Shown here: piece after piece, positions 1 to 7,944 of the stretch
Numbering within the stretch: the stretch's first letter is position 1
How the letters are laid out: each line of letters begins with the position of its first letter
Assembly (NCBI RefSeq): GCF_007752535.1
Contig: NZ_CP036426.1
Location: forward strand, 8,184,001 to 8,248,000
Origin: Tautonia plasticadhaerens
GTDB lineage: Bacteria; Planctomycetota; Planctomycetia; Isosphaerales; Isosphaeraceae
DNA: 64,000 nt
Reading direction: 5' to 3'
Translations under genes and position numbers: made by a program
The notes under the pieces: generated by a model
The model's input: the letters and a program-made list of their open reading frames with translations, nothing else
Databases searched by the model: none
Told to the model about the DNA's origin: nothing

Positions 1-1
1 C

Positions 2-748
2 GAGCTGGCCAACCGGGTCGAGGGGGTCGACCTCGTCCTCGTCGCCCGGGGGGGCGGCAGCCTGGAGGACCTCTGGGCCTTCAATGAAGAGGTGGTGGCG
101 CGGGCGATCGTCGCCTCCCGGGTGCCGGTCGTCTCCGGGGTCGGCCACGAGACCGATCTGACCATCGCCGACCTCGCCGCCGACGCCCGGGGGCCCACCC
201 CCAGCGGCGCCGCCGAGCTCGCCGTGCCCGACGCCCGGGAGATCCTCGCCCGGCTCGACGCCGACGCCTCCCGGATGGGCCGGGCCCTGACCACCCGGGC
301 CGCCGACGCCAGGGCCCGGGTCGAGTCCCTCGCCGACCGCGCCGACCTCGCCGTCTCCCGATTGCTCGACCGCCGCCGCGACCGCCTCGCCGCGATCGCC
401 GCGCAGCTCGACGCGCTCAGCCCCCTGGCCGTCCTCTCCCGCGGCTACAGCCTCACCCAGCGGGCCGACGACTCCCGGATCGTCCGGGCCCGCGAAGATG
501 CCCGGCCCGGCACCCTGATCCGCACCCGGCTCGCGACCGGGTCGGTCCTCAGCCGGGTCGAGCCCGATGCCGAGTCCCTCCCCGAGCCGCCCACCCCCGC
601 CGAGCCGGCCGATCCCCCCCGCCCCTCCCGGCTCGACCGCCGCCCCGCCCCCGGGGCCGCCGCCCCGGGCCCGACCGATCGCCCCCGCAAGCCGCGTGCC
701 CCCTCCGGCGGCGCCGGCCCGTCCCGGACCGACCCCGAGCGGAGCTGA
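2..748 (+). CDS. xseA: Exodeoxyribonuclease VII large subunit, C-terminal part
   Basis: Large subunit of exonuclease VII, the cytoplasmic nuclease that with XseB degrades single-stranded DNA into oligonucleotides. The frame is open from base 2, so the N-terminal OB-fold region lies outside the window and about 248 residues remain. Visible blocks are [14 protein letters not shown], the [18 protein letters not shown] block that is highly typical of the catalytic domain, an Arg/Ala-rich region likely to be helical, and the LSRGYSL motif. The last 50 or so residues form a Pro/Arg/Ala-rich low-complexity tail not required by the family, probably a lineage extension. xseB begins 6 bases after the stop, so the two subunits are almost certainly co-transcribed. 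Confidence 0.93.
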   Translation, partial: ELANRVEGVDLVLVARGGGSLEDLWAFNEEVVARAIVASRVPVVSGVGHETDLTIADLAADARGPTPSGAAELAVPDAREILARLDADASRMGRALTTRAADARARVESLADRADLAVSRLLDRRRDRLAAIAAQLDALSPLAVLSRGYSLTQRADDSRIVRAREDARPGTLIRTRLATGSVLSRVEPDAESLPEPPTPAEPADPPRPSRLDRRPAPGAAAPGPTDRPRKPRAPSGGAGPSRTDPERS

Positions 749-754
749 CACGCC

Positions 755-1045
755 ATGCCCCCGACCGAGCCCCCATCGACCCCCGACGACCCCCGGACCT
801 TCGAGGCCGCCCTCGGCCAGCTCGAGACGATCGTCGCCGAGCTGGAGCGCGGCTCCCTGGACCTCGACGCCTCCCTCTCCCGCTACGAGCGCGGCGTCCG
901 CCTCCTGTCGAGGTGCCGCTCCACCCTGCGGGACGCCGAGCGCCGGGTCGCGCTGCTCACCGGCTCCTCCCCCGACGGCTCCCCGATCACCACCCCCTTC
1001 GACGCCCCCACCGCGGCCTCGCCGGACGAGCCCGACGACGATTGA
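755..1045 (+). CDS. xseB: Exodeoxyribonuclease VII small subunit
   Basis: Small helical subunit of exonuclease VII, 96 residues. Residues from about 13 to 65 match the family core: FEAALGQLETIVAELERG, then a SLDLDASLSRYERGVRL block, followed by a helical CR..L..AERRV segment. The N-terminal dozen residues and the Ser/Pro/Asp-rich tail are extra. It sits directly behind xseA with a 6-base gap, the usual arrangement. The start is the ATG at 755; no other start would keep the conserved FE..L motif so close to the N terminus. Confidence 0.93.
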   Translation: MPPTEPPSTPDDPRTFEAALGQLETIVAELERGSLDLDASLSRYERGVRLLSRCRSTLRDAERRVALLTGSSPDGSPITTPFDAPTAASPDEPDDD

Positions 1046-1126
1046 ACCGCCGAGCCCCGCCCCGACGCCGCCCATCCTCGGCCGCCCCGTCCGGCCGGAT
1101 CCGGCATCCCCCAACCACCCGCCGCC

Positions 1127-2245
1127 ATGCGTCTCCGCCGCATCGACCTGAAGCTCGTCCGCCTGCCGCTGGTCCGCCCCTTCCGGACAAGCTCCAGCGT
1201 GAAGGACCACCTCGCACACATCGTCGTCCGCGTGGAGTCCGACGACGGCCTCGTCGGCTGGGGGGAATGCGCCAGCCCGTCCGACCCCTACTACTGCCCC
1301 GAGACGACCGAGACGTGCTGGCACCTCCTGCGCGACTTCCTCGGCCCGCTCGTGCTGGGCCGGGAGTGGGAGGCCATCGACGACCTGACCGCCTTCTATC
1401 GGTTGGTCAAGGGGAACAACTTCGCCAAGGCCGGTCTGGAGATGGCCTGCTGTGACCTGTTGGCGAGGGCCGAGGGCGTCCCGCTCGCCGCCTTCCTCGG
1501 CGGCGTCCGGCCCCGGATCGCCTCGGGCGTGAGCCTCGGCATCGAAGACGACACGGCCGCCCTCCTGGACACGATCGAGCGCCACCTCTCCTCGGGATAT
1601 AAACGCATCAAGCTGAAGATCGGCCCCGGCCGGGACGTCGAGGTCGTCCGGGAGGTCCGCCGGGCCTACCCCGACATCCTGCTCCAGGTCGACGCGAATT
1701 CGGCCTACACGCTCAACGACATCGACCTGCTCCGCGCGCTCGACGAGTTCGACCTCCTGCTCATCGAGCAGCCCCTGGCCCACGACGACATCATCGACCA
1801 TGCCCGCCTCCAGGCCGCGTTGCGGACGCCGGTCTGCCTCGACGAGTCGATCCACTCCGAGGCCGACGCCCGCAAGGCCCTGGAGCTGGACGCCTGCCGG
1901 GTCATCAACATCAAGGTCAGCCGGGTCGGAGGCCTGATGGAGGCCCGACGCATCCACGACCTCTGCTTCACCCGGGGCGTCCCGGTCTGGTGCGGGGGCA
2001 TGCACGAGTTCGGCATCGGCCGCGCCGCCAACGTCGCCGTGTGCAGCCTCCCCGGCTTCGTCTTCCCCGGCGACGTCTCCGGCTCCGACAAGTACTACCT
2101 CCAGGACCTCGTCGATCCCCCCGTCCTCGCCCACGACGGGTACGTCACCGTCCCCACCGGCCCCGGCCTCGGCCACGAGCCGATCGAGGATCGCATCGTC
2201 TCCAACACCCGACGCGAGGTGACCCTGGAGGCGGGCGTGGCCTGA
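1127..2245 (+). CDS. N-succinylamino acid racemase / o-succinylbenzoate synthase (MenC type 2)
   Basis: Enolase-superfamily enzyme of 372 residues. The N-terminal capping domain (about 1-125) precedes the barrel. The catalytic residues are all visible: K162 and K164 in RIKLKIGPG, metal ligands D189 (QVDAN), E214 (LIEQPL) and D239 (CLDES), and K263 in NIKVSRVGG. WCGGMHEFGIGRAANVA and PTGPGLG near the end are typical of the NSAR/OSBS group rather than muconate or mandelate enzymes. Such proteins either make o-succinylbenzoate for menaquinone or racemise N-succinylamino acids; no other men gene is nearby, while an M20 hydrolase follows at 92 bases and a COG3375-like GNAT lies at 5969, which favours the racemase role. 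That choice is inference. Confidence 0.85.
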   Translation: MRLRRIDLKLVRLPLVRPFRTSSSVKDHLAHIVVRVESDDGLVGWGECASPSDPYYCPETTETCWHLLRDFLGPLVLGREWEAIDDLTAFYRLVKGNNFAKAGLEMACCDLLARAEGVPLAAFLGGVRPRIASGVSLGIEDDTAALLDTIERHLSSGYKRIKLKIGPGRDVEVVREVRRAYPDILLQVDANSAYTLNDIDLLRALDEFDLLLIEQPLAHDDIIDHARLQAALRTPVCLDESIHSEADARKALELDACRVINIKVSRVGGLMEARRIHDLCFTRGVPVWCGGMHEFGIGRAANVAVCSLPGFVFPGDVSGSDKYYLQDLVDPPVLAHDGYVTVPTGPGLGHEPIEDRIVSNTRREVTLEAGVA

Positions 2246-2336
2246 GCGGCCGATCGGCCGACCGCGGTCCCGATCCCCTCCCGATTCGCTCCCCTCCACC
2301 TCCTGGGATTAGCACGCGAGAATCGGACCCCTCCCC

Positions 2337-3494
2337 ATGCCCACCCCCGACCTCCTCCCCCACCTCACCTCACGCCTCGACGACACCGTCGCCCTGCTCC
2401 GCTCCCTCGTCGAGCACGAGTCCCCCAGCAATAACAAGCCCGCCCTCGACGCGCTGGCCGACCGCCTCTCCGGCCTCCTCACCGCCGCAGGGGCGACGAC
2501 CATCGAGCGCATCCCCAACCCCGGCGGCGGCGACCACCTCCGCGCCCGGTTCCCCTTCGGCCATGCCACAGGCCCCGACGCCCCGAAGCCCGCCCTGCTG
2601 CTCTCCCACTTCGACACCGTCTGGCCGATCGGCACCCTCGCCTCGATGCCCTTCCGCATCGAGGACGGCCGCATCCACGGGCCCGGCACCTTTGATATGA
2701 AAGGCGGCCTCACGCTGCTGCTCGTCGCCCTCGCCGCCCTCCGGGACCTCGGCCTCACGCCCCCCCGGCCGGTCGAGTTCCTGCTGACCTCCGACGAGGA
2801 GGTCGGCAGCCCCACCTCCCGCCCGATCATCGAGGCCTCCGCCCGATCGGCGGCCTACGCCCTCGTCCCCGAGCCCCCCCTGCCCGGCGGCGCGTTGAAG
2901 ACGGGGCGGAAGGGGGTCGGCCGCTACACCCTCAAGGTGACCGGCGTCCCCGCCCACGCCGGGATCGAGCCGGAGAAGGGCCGCAGCGCCCTGCTGGAGC
3001 TGGCCCATCAGGTCATCGCCATCCATGCCCTTGCCGATCCGTCGCTGGGCACGACCCTGACCGTCGGCCGGGCCGAGGGGGGAGGCGCCGTCAACGTCGT
3101 CCCCGCCTCGGCCGCCGCCGAGATCGACCTCCGGGTCACCTCCGCCGCGGAGGCCGATCGGGTCGACCGGGCCCTCCACTCCCTCTCCCCCGCCCTCGAC
3201 GGCACCCGCCTCGCCCTCTCCGGCGGCCTGAATCGCCCGCCGATGGAACGCACCCCCGCCATCGCCTCCCTGTTCGGCCGCGCGAGGGCCGCCGCCGAGC
3301 CCCTCGGCCACTCCCTCTCCGAGGGCACCACCGGCGGCGGCTCCGACGCCAACTTCACCGCCGCGATCGGCCTCCCCACTCTCGACGGCCTCGGTCCCCT
3401 CGGCGCCGGCGCCCACGCCGAGCACGAGCACGTCGAGGCCGAGTCATTACCGATCCGGGCGGCCCTGATCGCCACGCTGCTCCTCAAGCTTTGA
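2337..3494 (+). CDS. M20 family metallohydrolase (carboxypeptidase G2/desuccinylase-like)
   Basis: Zinc-dependent amide hydrolase of 385 residues, cytoplasmic with no signal peptide. Metal-site motifs are intact: SHFDTVWP (H91, D93), FDMKGG (D120), SDEEVGS (E154/E155), an EP motif near 180, and a C-terminal GAGAHAEHEHV histidine. The insertion from about 195 to 300 (GRYTLKVTGVPAHAG onwards) is the dimerisation/lid domain. The closest recognised type is the carboxypeptidase G2/ArgE-DapE-ACY1 group. Following an NSAR-type racemase, it could be the L-specific desuccinylase that releases L-amino acid and succinate; plain glutamate carboxypeptidase activity is the alternative. The 3' end is partly repeated about 825 bases downstream (see the PIN remnant). 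Confidence 0.85.
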   Translation: MPTPDLLPHLTSRLDDTVALLRSLVEHESPSNNKPALDALADRLSGLLTAAGATTIERIPNPGGGDHLRARFPFGHATGPDAPKPALLLSHFDTVWPIGTLASMPFRIEDGRIHGPGTFDMKGGLTLLLVALAALRDLGLTPPRPVEFLLTSDEEVGSPTSRPIIEASARSAAYALVPEPPLPGGALKTGRKGVGRYTLKVTGVPAHAGIEPEKGRSALLELAHQVIAIHALADPSLGTTLTVGRAEGGGAVNVVPASAAAEIDLRVTSAAEADRVDRALHSLSPALDGTRLALSGGLNRPPMERTPAIASLFGRARAAAEPLGHSLSEGTTGGGSDANFTAAIGLPTLDGLGPLGAGAHAEHEHVEAESLPIRAALIATLLLKL

Positions 3495-3538
3495 TCGATT
3501 GGCTTTGTCCTCTTGTCGAGCGCGGCTGTACGAGGCCG

Positions 3539-4153
3539 ATGAAATCCATCCGCATGACCACCCGTCGCTGGATGATCGCCATCGCGATCCTCTCCCCAAT
3601 CTTCGCCGTCTCGGCGGCGCTCTACCGGGCCGGCCAATCCCTGGACAGGTTTTACGGCCCGGGAGGCTTGCTCGAAACGCAACGCCGGCTCTCGCTCGTG
3701 TACGAAGCTGCCTCCGAGGCTTCGGAGCGGGGTGAGTACGCGAAAGCCGAGGCCGAATACCGCACGGCCCTCAAGCTCCACGAACGGCTCGAGTCCCTTC
3801 AAGGCGGATTGTCTTTTTTGAACAGCACGCCGAGCCTCATCGGCCTTGCCGACTCGCTCGCCGGACAAGGCCGCCTCACCGAAGCGGAGTCGCTCTACCG
3901 AACCGCCTTGTCCGTCGAAGAAGATGACGGTGCTGGAGTAAGCCTCGTGCTCGTCGAGGCGCTCGAACGCTACTCCGCGTTCCTGAGGCGATCGGGGAGG
4001 GCGGAGGAGGCGATAGAGCTGGAAGATCGGGCCATCGACCTCCTCGATCGCCACGCGGCATCGCTGCGGAAGGATGGCCACGACCCAACAGCGACCGAGG
4101 CCCGCGCCGAGGCGATCCGGGCCCGAAGGCCCGGGGCATCGTCCGATCCCTGA
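3539..4153 (+). CDS. Membrane-anchored TPR protein
   Basis: Unrecognised protein of 204 residues. MTTRRWMIAIAILSPIFAV at the N terminus is a positively charged, hydrophobic membrane anchor or signal, followed by repeats of the tetratricopeptide type (GEYAKAEAEYRTALKLHERL, GRLTEAESLYRTAL, GRAEEAIELEDRAIDLL). It probably faces the periplasm and mediates protein contacts; no enzymatic motif is visible. A TTG start at 3491 overlapping the M20 stop would also be open, but ATG 3539 places the basic residues right before the hydrophobic stretch. The lower GC of its third positions compared with neighbours is mild. Confidence 0.65.
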   Translation: MKSIRMTTRRWMIAIAILSPIFAVSAALYRAGQSLDRFYGPGGLLETQRRLSLVYEAASEASERGEYAKAEAEYRTALKLHERLESLQGGLSFLNSTPSLIGLADSLAGQGRLTEAESLYRTALSVEEDDGAGVSLVLVEALERYSAFLRRSGRAEEAIELEDRAIDLLDRHAASLRKDGHDPTATEARAEAIRARRPGASSDP

Positions 4154-4191
4154 CTCCTCGCACAACACCCGTCGGACACCGCACTCACCGC

Positions 4192-4320
4192 TCAGAGAGT
4201 GATCCACTCCCAGGGCCGGGCGTCGACGAATCGAGACAGGTGCCCGACGTTCGAGGTGGCGACCGTCACCACGTCCCCCGGCCCGGCGGCCCTGATCACC
4301 ACGCTCCTCCTCACTCTTTA
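4192..4320 (-). pseudogene. C-terminal remnant of a PIN-domain (VapC-like) toxin
   Basis: On the reverse strand a short frame encodes RSVVIRAAGPGDVVTVATSN, then VGHLSRFVDARPWEWITL and a TGA. The ATSNVGHLSRFVDARPW pattern is what the C terminus of PIN-domain toxins looks like (VATTN..HL.RFV.A..W). The frame is closed by a stop at about 4320, and no N-terminal half with the first acidic residues is present, so this is a decayed fragment. It fills most of the 276-base gap between the TPR and thioredoxin genes. On the forward strand its 5' edge resembles the 3' end of the M20 gene. Confidence 0.5.
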
Positions 4321-4429
4321 GAATTGGACTTCGGTCCGATGCGGGGCTATCGTCGGGATTCGTCAGACGTGGATTCGCCCATGCGACCGGGAGCCCGGCC
4401 GCTCCCGCCCCCCAATCGAGGCCAGGACC

Positions 4430-5530
4430 ATGACCCTGATTCGCATTGTGGCGGCGTTGGCGCTGTTCGTGGCCTGCGGGATCGCGTCGGCTCGTCAAAT
4501 CGAAGTTTCCGAGGATGAGAAGACTTTCCTCATCCCGTATGCCCGACTGTCGCAGGACGTGCGCACCCTCCTCGAGGAAGGGAAGGTCGAGGAGGCCCAT
4601 CTGCGGGTCGAGGAGGAACTCCGGGAGATCGAGGCGGCCCGGGAGGCCGACCCGGACGACCGGCTGCCGGCGATTCGCCTGGCCTGGACGCTCCCGGAGC
4701 AGATGGAGTTGACGCTCAAGACTCGGGGGCTCCAGGATGCCTCCGAGGCCTGCGAGACGATCCTGACCCGGCAACAGGAACTCGTCGACGCGTTCCCGGG
4801 CGAGCTCTATGTGATCAATCGCCTCCTGGTCGGCTACGACATCGCGATTCGTCACCACCTCGAAGACGACCCCGACCGGGCCGAGCGGTTCTTCCCCGCC
4901 TACCGGGCCGCCCTCGACTCGACCCCGACCGACGACCCCGAATGGAAGGAGATGGTCGAGCACTCTGCGCGATCCTACGAGTCCTGGAGGAACAAACTGG
5001 CCCGGGTCCGGCATCATCGCTCCCTGATCGGCCAGCCCGCCCCGGCGCTGCCTTTGGCCGGCGACTGGGTCAACGGGAATCCCCTCACCGAGGCCGACCT
5101 CGACGGTAAGGTCATCCTGCTCGACTTCTGGGCCGTCTACTGCGTCCCCTGCATCGAAGCCTTCCCCAAATTGACTCGCTGGCAGGAGCAGTACGCCGAC
5201 CGCGGCCTGGTCGTCGTCGGGGTGACCGGTTGCTTCGACTACAAATGGGATGATGCGTTCGAGCAGGCGGTCCAGGTCGAGGGCCTGTCCCGGGAGGACG
5301 ACCTCCGGACGCTCGAGCAGTTCGCCTCCCATCACAGGCTGAACTACCGGATCCTCGCCGAGGGTGAGGACTATCCCCTCCACCAGCAGTACAAGATCGG
5401 CTCCATCCCCAGCACCGTCCTCATCGACCGCGAGGGGAAGATCCGGCTCATCGAGGTCGGTTCCGGCGAGGACTCCCTCCGGACCATCGAAGCCAAGATT
5501 ATCGAGCTGATCGGGGTTCCCCGATCATGA
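4430..5530 (+). CDS. TlpA/ResA-like thioredoxin-fold protein
   Basis: Exported thiol-disulfide protein of 366 residues. A signal peptide (LIRIVAALALFVACGIASA) is followed by an alpha-helical region to about residue 195 and a C-terminal AhpC/TSA-TlpA domain starting at LIGQPAPALPL. The redox motif is WAVYCVPC (C238 and C241). The cis-Pro region is IGSIPSTVLIDREG. The long helical N-terminal region of unknown role is common in planctomycete TlpA proteins. A similar two-part protein is at 50004-51209. It likely acts in the periplasm in disulfide reduction or cytochrome maturation, but no partner gene is adjacent. Confidence 0.85.
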   Translation: MTLIRIVAALALFVACGIASARQIEVSEDEKTFLIPYARLSQDVRTLLEEGKVEEAHLRVEEELREIEAAREADPDDRLPAIRLAWTLPEQMELTLKTRGLQDASEACETILTRQQELVDAFPGELYVINRLLVGYDIAIRHHLEDDPDRAERFFPAYRAALDSTPTDDPEWKEMVEHSARSYESWRNKLARVRHHRSLIGQPAPALPLAGDWVNGNPLTEADLDGKVILLDFWAVYCVPCIEAFPKLTRWQEQYADRGLVVVGVTGCFDYKWDDAFEQAVQVEGLSREDDLRTLEQFASHHRLNYRILAEGEDYPLHQQYKIGSIPSTVLIDREGKIRLIEVGSGEDSLRTIEAKIIELIGVPRS

Positions 5531-5585
5531 CCCAGGGGACCGGCCAGCTGCCCGCCCGGCCCTGAGTCGAGGAAGACCAGCCGCA

Positions 5586-5804
5586 TCAGGGAAACCGCCT
5601 CCGGTAGGACATCCGGTCCTCGTCGATGAGCTTCATGAGGAGGTCGAGCGTCTGACGTTGCTCCTCATCCCCCTCGCCGTCGACGGCGTCGAGGGCCCGG
5701 ATCGCCTCCTCGGCCCGCTGTCGGACCTCGTCCTCGGTCATCGGGATCGCCCGGCCATGCTCGTCGACCGAGCGGCGGGGCGGGGAGGCGTTGGGCGGCT
5801 GCAT
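5586..5804 (-). CDS. Small hypothetical protein
   Basis: A 72-residue reading frame on the reverse strand, not recognised. The sequence is hydrophilic and helical: MTEDEVRQRAEEAIRALDAV followed by an acidic turn and LDLLMKLIDEDRMSYRRRF. The start at 5804 is preceded by a GAGGGGGA ribosome-binding site 5 to 12 bases upstream, and codon choice matches the region. It is convergent with the thioredoxin gene (55 bases between stops) and divergent from the GNAT gene at 5969. No function can be assigned. Confidence 0.55.
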   Translation of the reverse strand: MQPPNASPPRRSVDEHGRAIPMTEDEVRQRAEEAIRALDAVDGEGDEEQRQTLDLLMKLIDEDRMSYRRRFP

Positions 5805-5968
5805 GGCGGTCCCCCTCGGGTTTTGCGGCAACGATCGATTGTACGAGACCACCGGAGAGCCGCCAATCGACGTCGGGCCATGCGTCGGCGTCATCGGCCC
5901 CCCGGCTGCGGTTGCAATCGGGGGCGTCCCTCGGCGATCATCCGGGGACCATACCGGAGCCCCTCGCC

Positions 5969-6781
5969 ATGACCGAGCCCGCCCTCGACGACCTGACCAT
6001 CCGACGCGCCGAGTCCCCGGCCGACTACCTCGCCTGCCAGGACGCCCAGCGGAGGGCCTGGAACCTGAGCGATGAGTCCTATGTCGTGCCGGTCGCCACC
6101 CTGGTCGGGGCGAACCTGCACGGGGGGCTCGTCCTGGGGGCATTCCGGCCGGACGGCTCGGCGGCGGGGCTGTCGTTCGCGTTCCTGGGGCGCATCGGGG
6201 TGAAGCTCGGGTTCTATTCGCAACTGACGGGGGTCGTCCCGGAGTACCAGGGGAGGGGCCTCGGCCGTCGGCTGAAGCTGGAGCAGTTCGCCGTCGCCGA
6301 GGCCGAGGGCCTGGCCTGCGTCGCCTGGTCGTTCGACCCGCTCCAGTCCGGCAACGCCCGGTTCAACCTCGAGACGCTGGGGGCCACCGCCTCGCACTAC
6401 GTCGCCGACATGTACGGGCCCCGGACCGACGCCCTCAACGCCGGGATCCCCACCGATCGGCTCGTCGCCGTCTGGGAGCCGGGCCCCTCCCGACGACCCC
6501 CGCTCCCCGACGACCCCTTCGCCTCGCTCCCCCTGCTCATCGACCCCGACGGCCCCGGGGCCCGTCCCGTCGGCCCCTCGGAGCCGGTCGCCCTGCTGGA
6601 AATCCCCCCCGAGCTGGCCGCGCTCCGGGCCGTCGACCTCGATCGGGCCAACCGCTGGAGGGTCGCGGTGCGGTCCGCCTTCTCCTCCGCCTTCGAGGCC
6701 GGATATCGGGCCGTGGGCGTGGTCCGAGGGGGCGGCACGACGCCCGCCCGGGTCGCCTACGTGCTCCACCGATCGCCCTGA
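5969..6781 (+). CDS. GNAT family N-acyltransferase (COG3375-like), candidate D-amino acid N-succinyltransferase
   Basis: GCN5-related acyltransferase, 270 residues. The core is GVKLGFYSQLTGVVPEYQG followed by RGLGRRLKLEQ (acyl-CoA pyrophosphate loop, Q94 to R100) and WSFDPLQSGNARFNLETLG, a combination I associate with the COG3375 group. In Geobacillus kaustophilus a member of this group is the succinyl-CoA:D-amino acid N-succinyltransferase working with NSAR and an M20 desuccinylase; homologues of both are at 1127 and 2337. The substrate here is inferred from that context. ATG 5969 was chosen because conserved sequence begins soon after; an upstream start would overlap the divergent promoter region. 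Confidence 0.78.
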   Translation: MTEPALDDLTIRRAESPADYLACQDAQRRAWNLSDESYVVPVATLVGANLHGGLVLGAFRPDGSAAGLSFAFLGRIGVKLGFYSQLTGVVPEYQGRGLGRRLKLEQFAVAEAEGLACVAWSFDPLQSGNARFNLETLGATASHYVADMYGPRTDALNAGIPTDRLVAVWEPGPSRRPPLPDDPFASLPLLIDPDGPGARPVGPSEPVALLEIPPELAALRAVDLDRANRWRVAVRSAFSSAFEAGYRAVGVVRGGGTTPARVAYVLHRSP

Positions 6782-7027
6782 GCCGGAATCGGGCGGTCGG
6801 CGATCTCCGCGCCTCCCCGGCGACGGGGCGGGCCCTCCCCCGAACTCCGGGCCGATCGGCCCGTTGATCCCGGGCGCCGGCGGGTGGACAATCGGGCCGC
6901 GATCGCCAACAATAAACCCTGGGCCGCCGAGACGGCCGACCCGACCGGGGACGCCTCCGCACGTGCCGAGCCCGATCCGGCCGACCGGCGGGCGGGACGC
7001 CCCCACCTCGCCCCAAGACCCTCCGCC

Positions 7028-7942
7028 ATGAGCAGCCCGAGCACCGACGTCGACCTCGCCGCGTTCCTGGCGGACGCCCGGCGGCGGGTGGACGCCGCGT
7101 TGGACCGCTACGTCCCCGGCGACGACGACCCGGGTGCCGACTGCCCCCCCCGGCTGGCCCAGGCCATGCGCCACAGCCTGCTCGGCGGCGGCAAGCGCCT
7201 CCGCCCCATCCTCGCCCTGATGGCGGCCGAGGCCGTCGGCGCCGAGCCCGACGTCGCCCTGCCCGCCGCCTGTGCCCTGGAGATGGTGCACACGTATTCG
7301 CTGATCCACGACGACCTGCCCGCGATGGACGACGACGACCTCCGCCGTGGCCGCCCCACCTGCCACCGCGCCTTCGACGAGGCCACGGCCATCCTCGCCG
7401 GGGACGCCCTGCAGGCGCTCGCCTTCGAGGTCATCGCCCGGGACCTCTCCCCCGCCGAGGCCGCCGCGCGGTGCTGCCTGGAGCTGGCCGTCGCCTCCGG
7501 TCCGATCGGCATGGTCGGCGGCCAGATGGCCGACCTCCAGGCCGAGCACCGCACCGACGCCACCGCGCCGGCCCTGGAGGCCATCCACCGCCGCAAGACC
7601 GGCGCGTTGCTCCGCGCCGGCCTCCGCATGGGGGCCATCGCCGCCGGGGCCGCCGAGGCCGAGCTCGACGCTTTGGACCGCTACGGCCGGGGCGTCGGCC
7701 TCGCCTTCCAGATCGTCGACGACCTGCTCGACGTGCAAGGGGACGAGACGAAGCTGGGCAAGCGGGTCGGCAAGGACTCCGGCCTCGGCAAGTGGACCTA
7801 CCCCGGACTGCTCGGCGTCGACGGCAGCCGCCGGCGCGCCCGACAGGTGGCCGAGGACGCCGTCTCGGCATTGGAGCCGCTCGGCGACCGCGCCGCCCGA
7901 CTGAGGGCCCTGGCCCTGGACCTGCTGGAAAGGGACCGTTGA
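7028..7942 (+). CDS. ispA: Farnesyl/geranylgeranyl diphosphate synthase (type II trans-prenyltransferase)
   Basis: Condenses isopentenyl diphosphate with allylic diphosphates to give C15 (or C20) prenyl diphosphate. 304 residues, all helical. The first Asp-rich motif is the bacterial long form HDDLPAMDDDDLRRGRP (D95, D96, D101), the second is FQIVDDLLDV (D231, D232, D235). GGGKRLRP near residue 55 binds the pyrophosphate of IPP. HTYSLIHDD immediately before the first motif is typical of the E. coli-type FPP/GGPP synthases; exact chain length cannot be read off. dxs starts 2 bases after the stop, so precursor supply and chain elongation are co-expressed. Confidence 0.93.
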   Translation: MSSPSTDVDLAAFLADARRRVDAALDRYVPGDDDPGADCPPRLAQAMRHSLLGGGKRLRPILALMAAEAVGAEPDVALPAACALEMVHTYSLIHDDLPAMDDDDLRRGRPTCHRAFDEATAILAGDALQALAFEVIARDLSPAEAAARCCLELAVASGPIGMVGGQMADLQAEHRTDATAPALEAIHRRKTGALLRAGLRMGAIAAGAAEAELDALDRYGRGVGLAFQIVDDLLDVQGDETKLGKRVGKDSGLGKWTYPGLLGVDGSRRRARQVAEDAVSALEPLGDRAARLRALALDLLERDR

Positions 7943-7944
7943 CG

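Noticed and set aside
4240-4518. Forward open frame over the PIN remnant and the start of the thioredoxin gene
   Set aside because: Overlaps the clear signal peptide of the next gene and resembles nothing.
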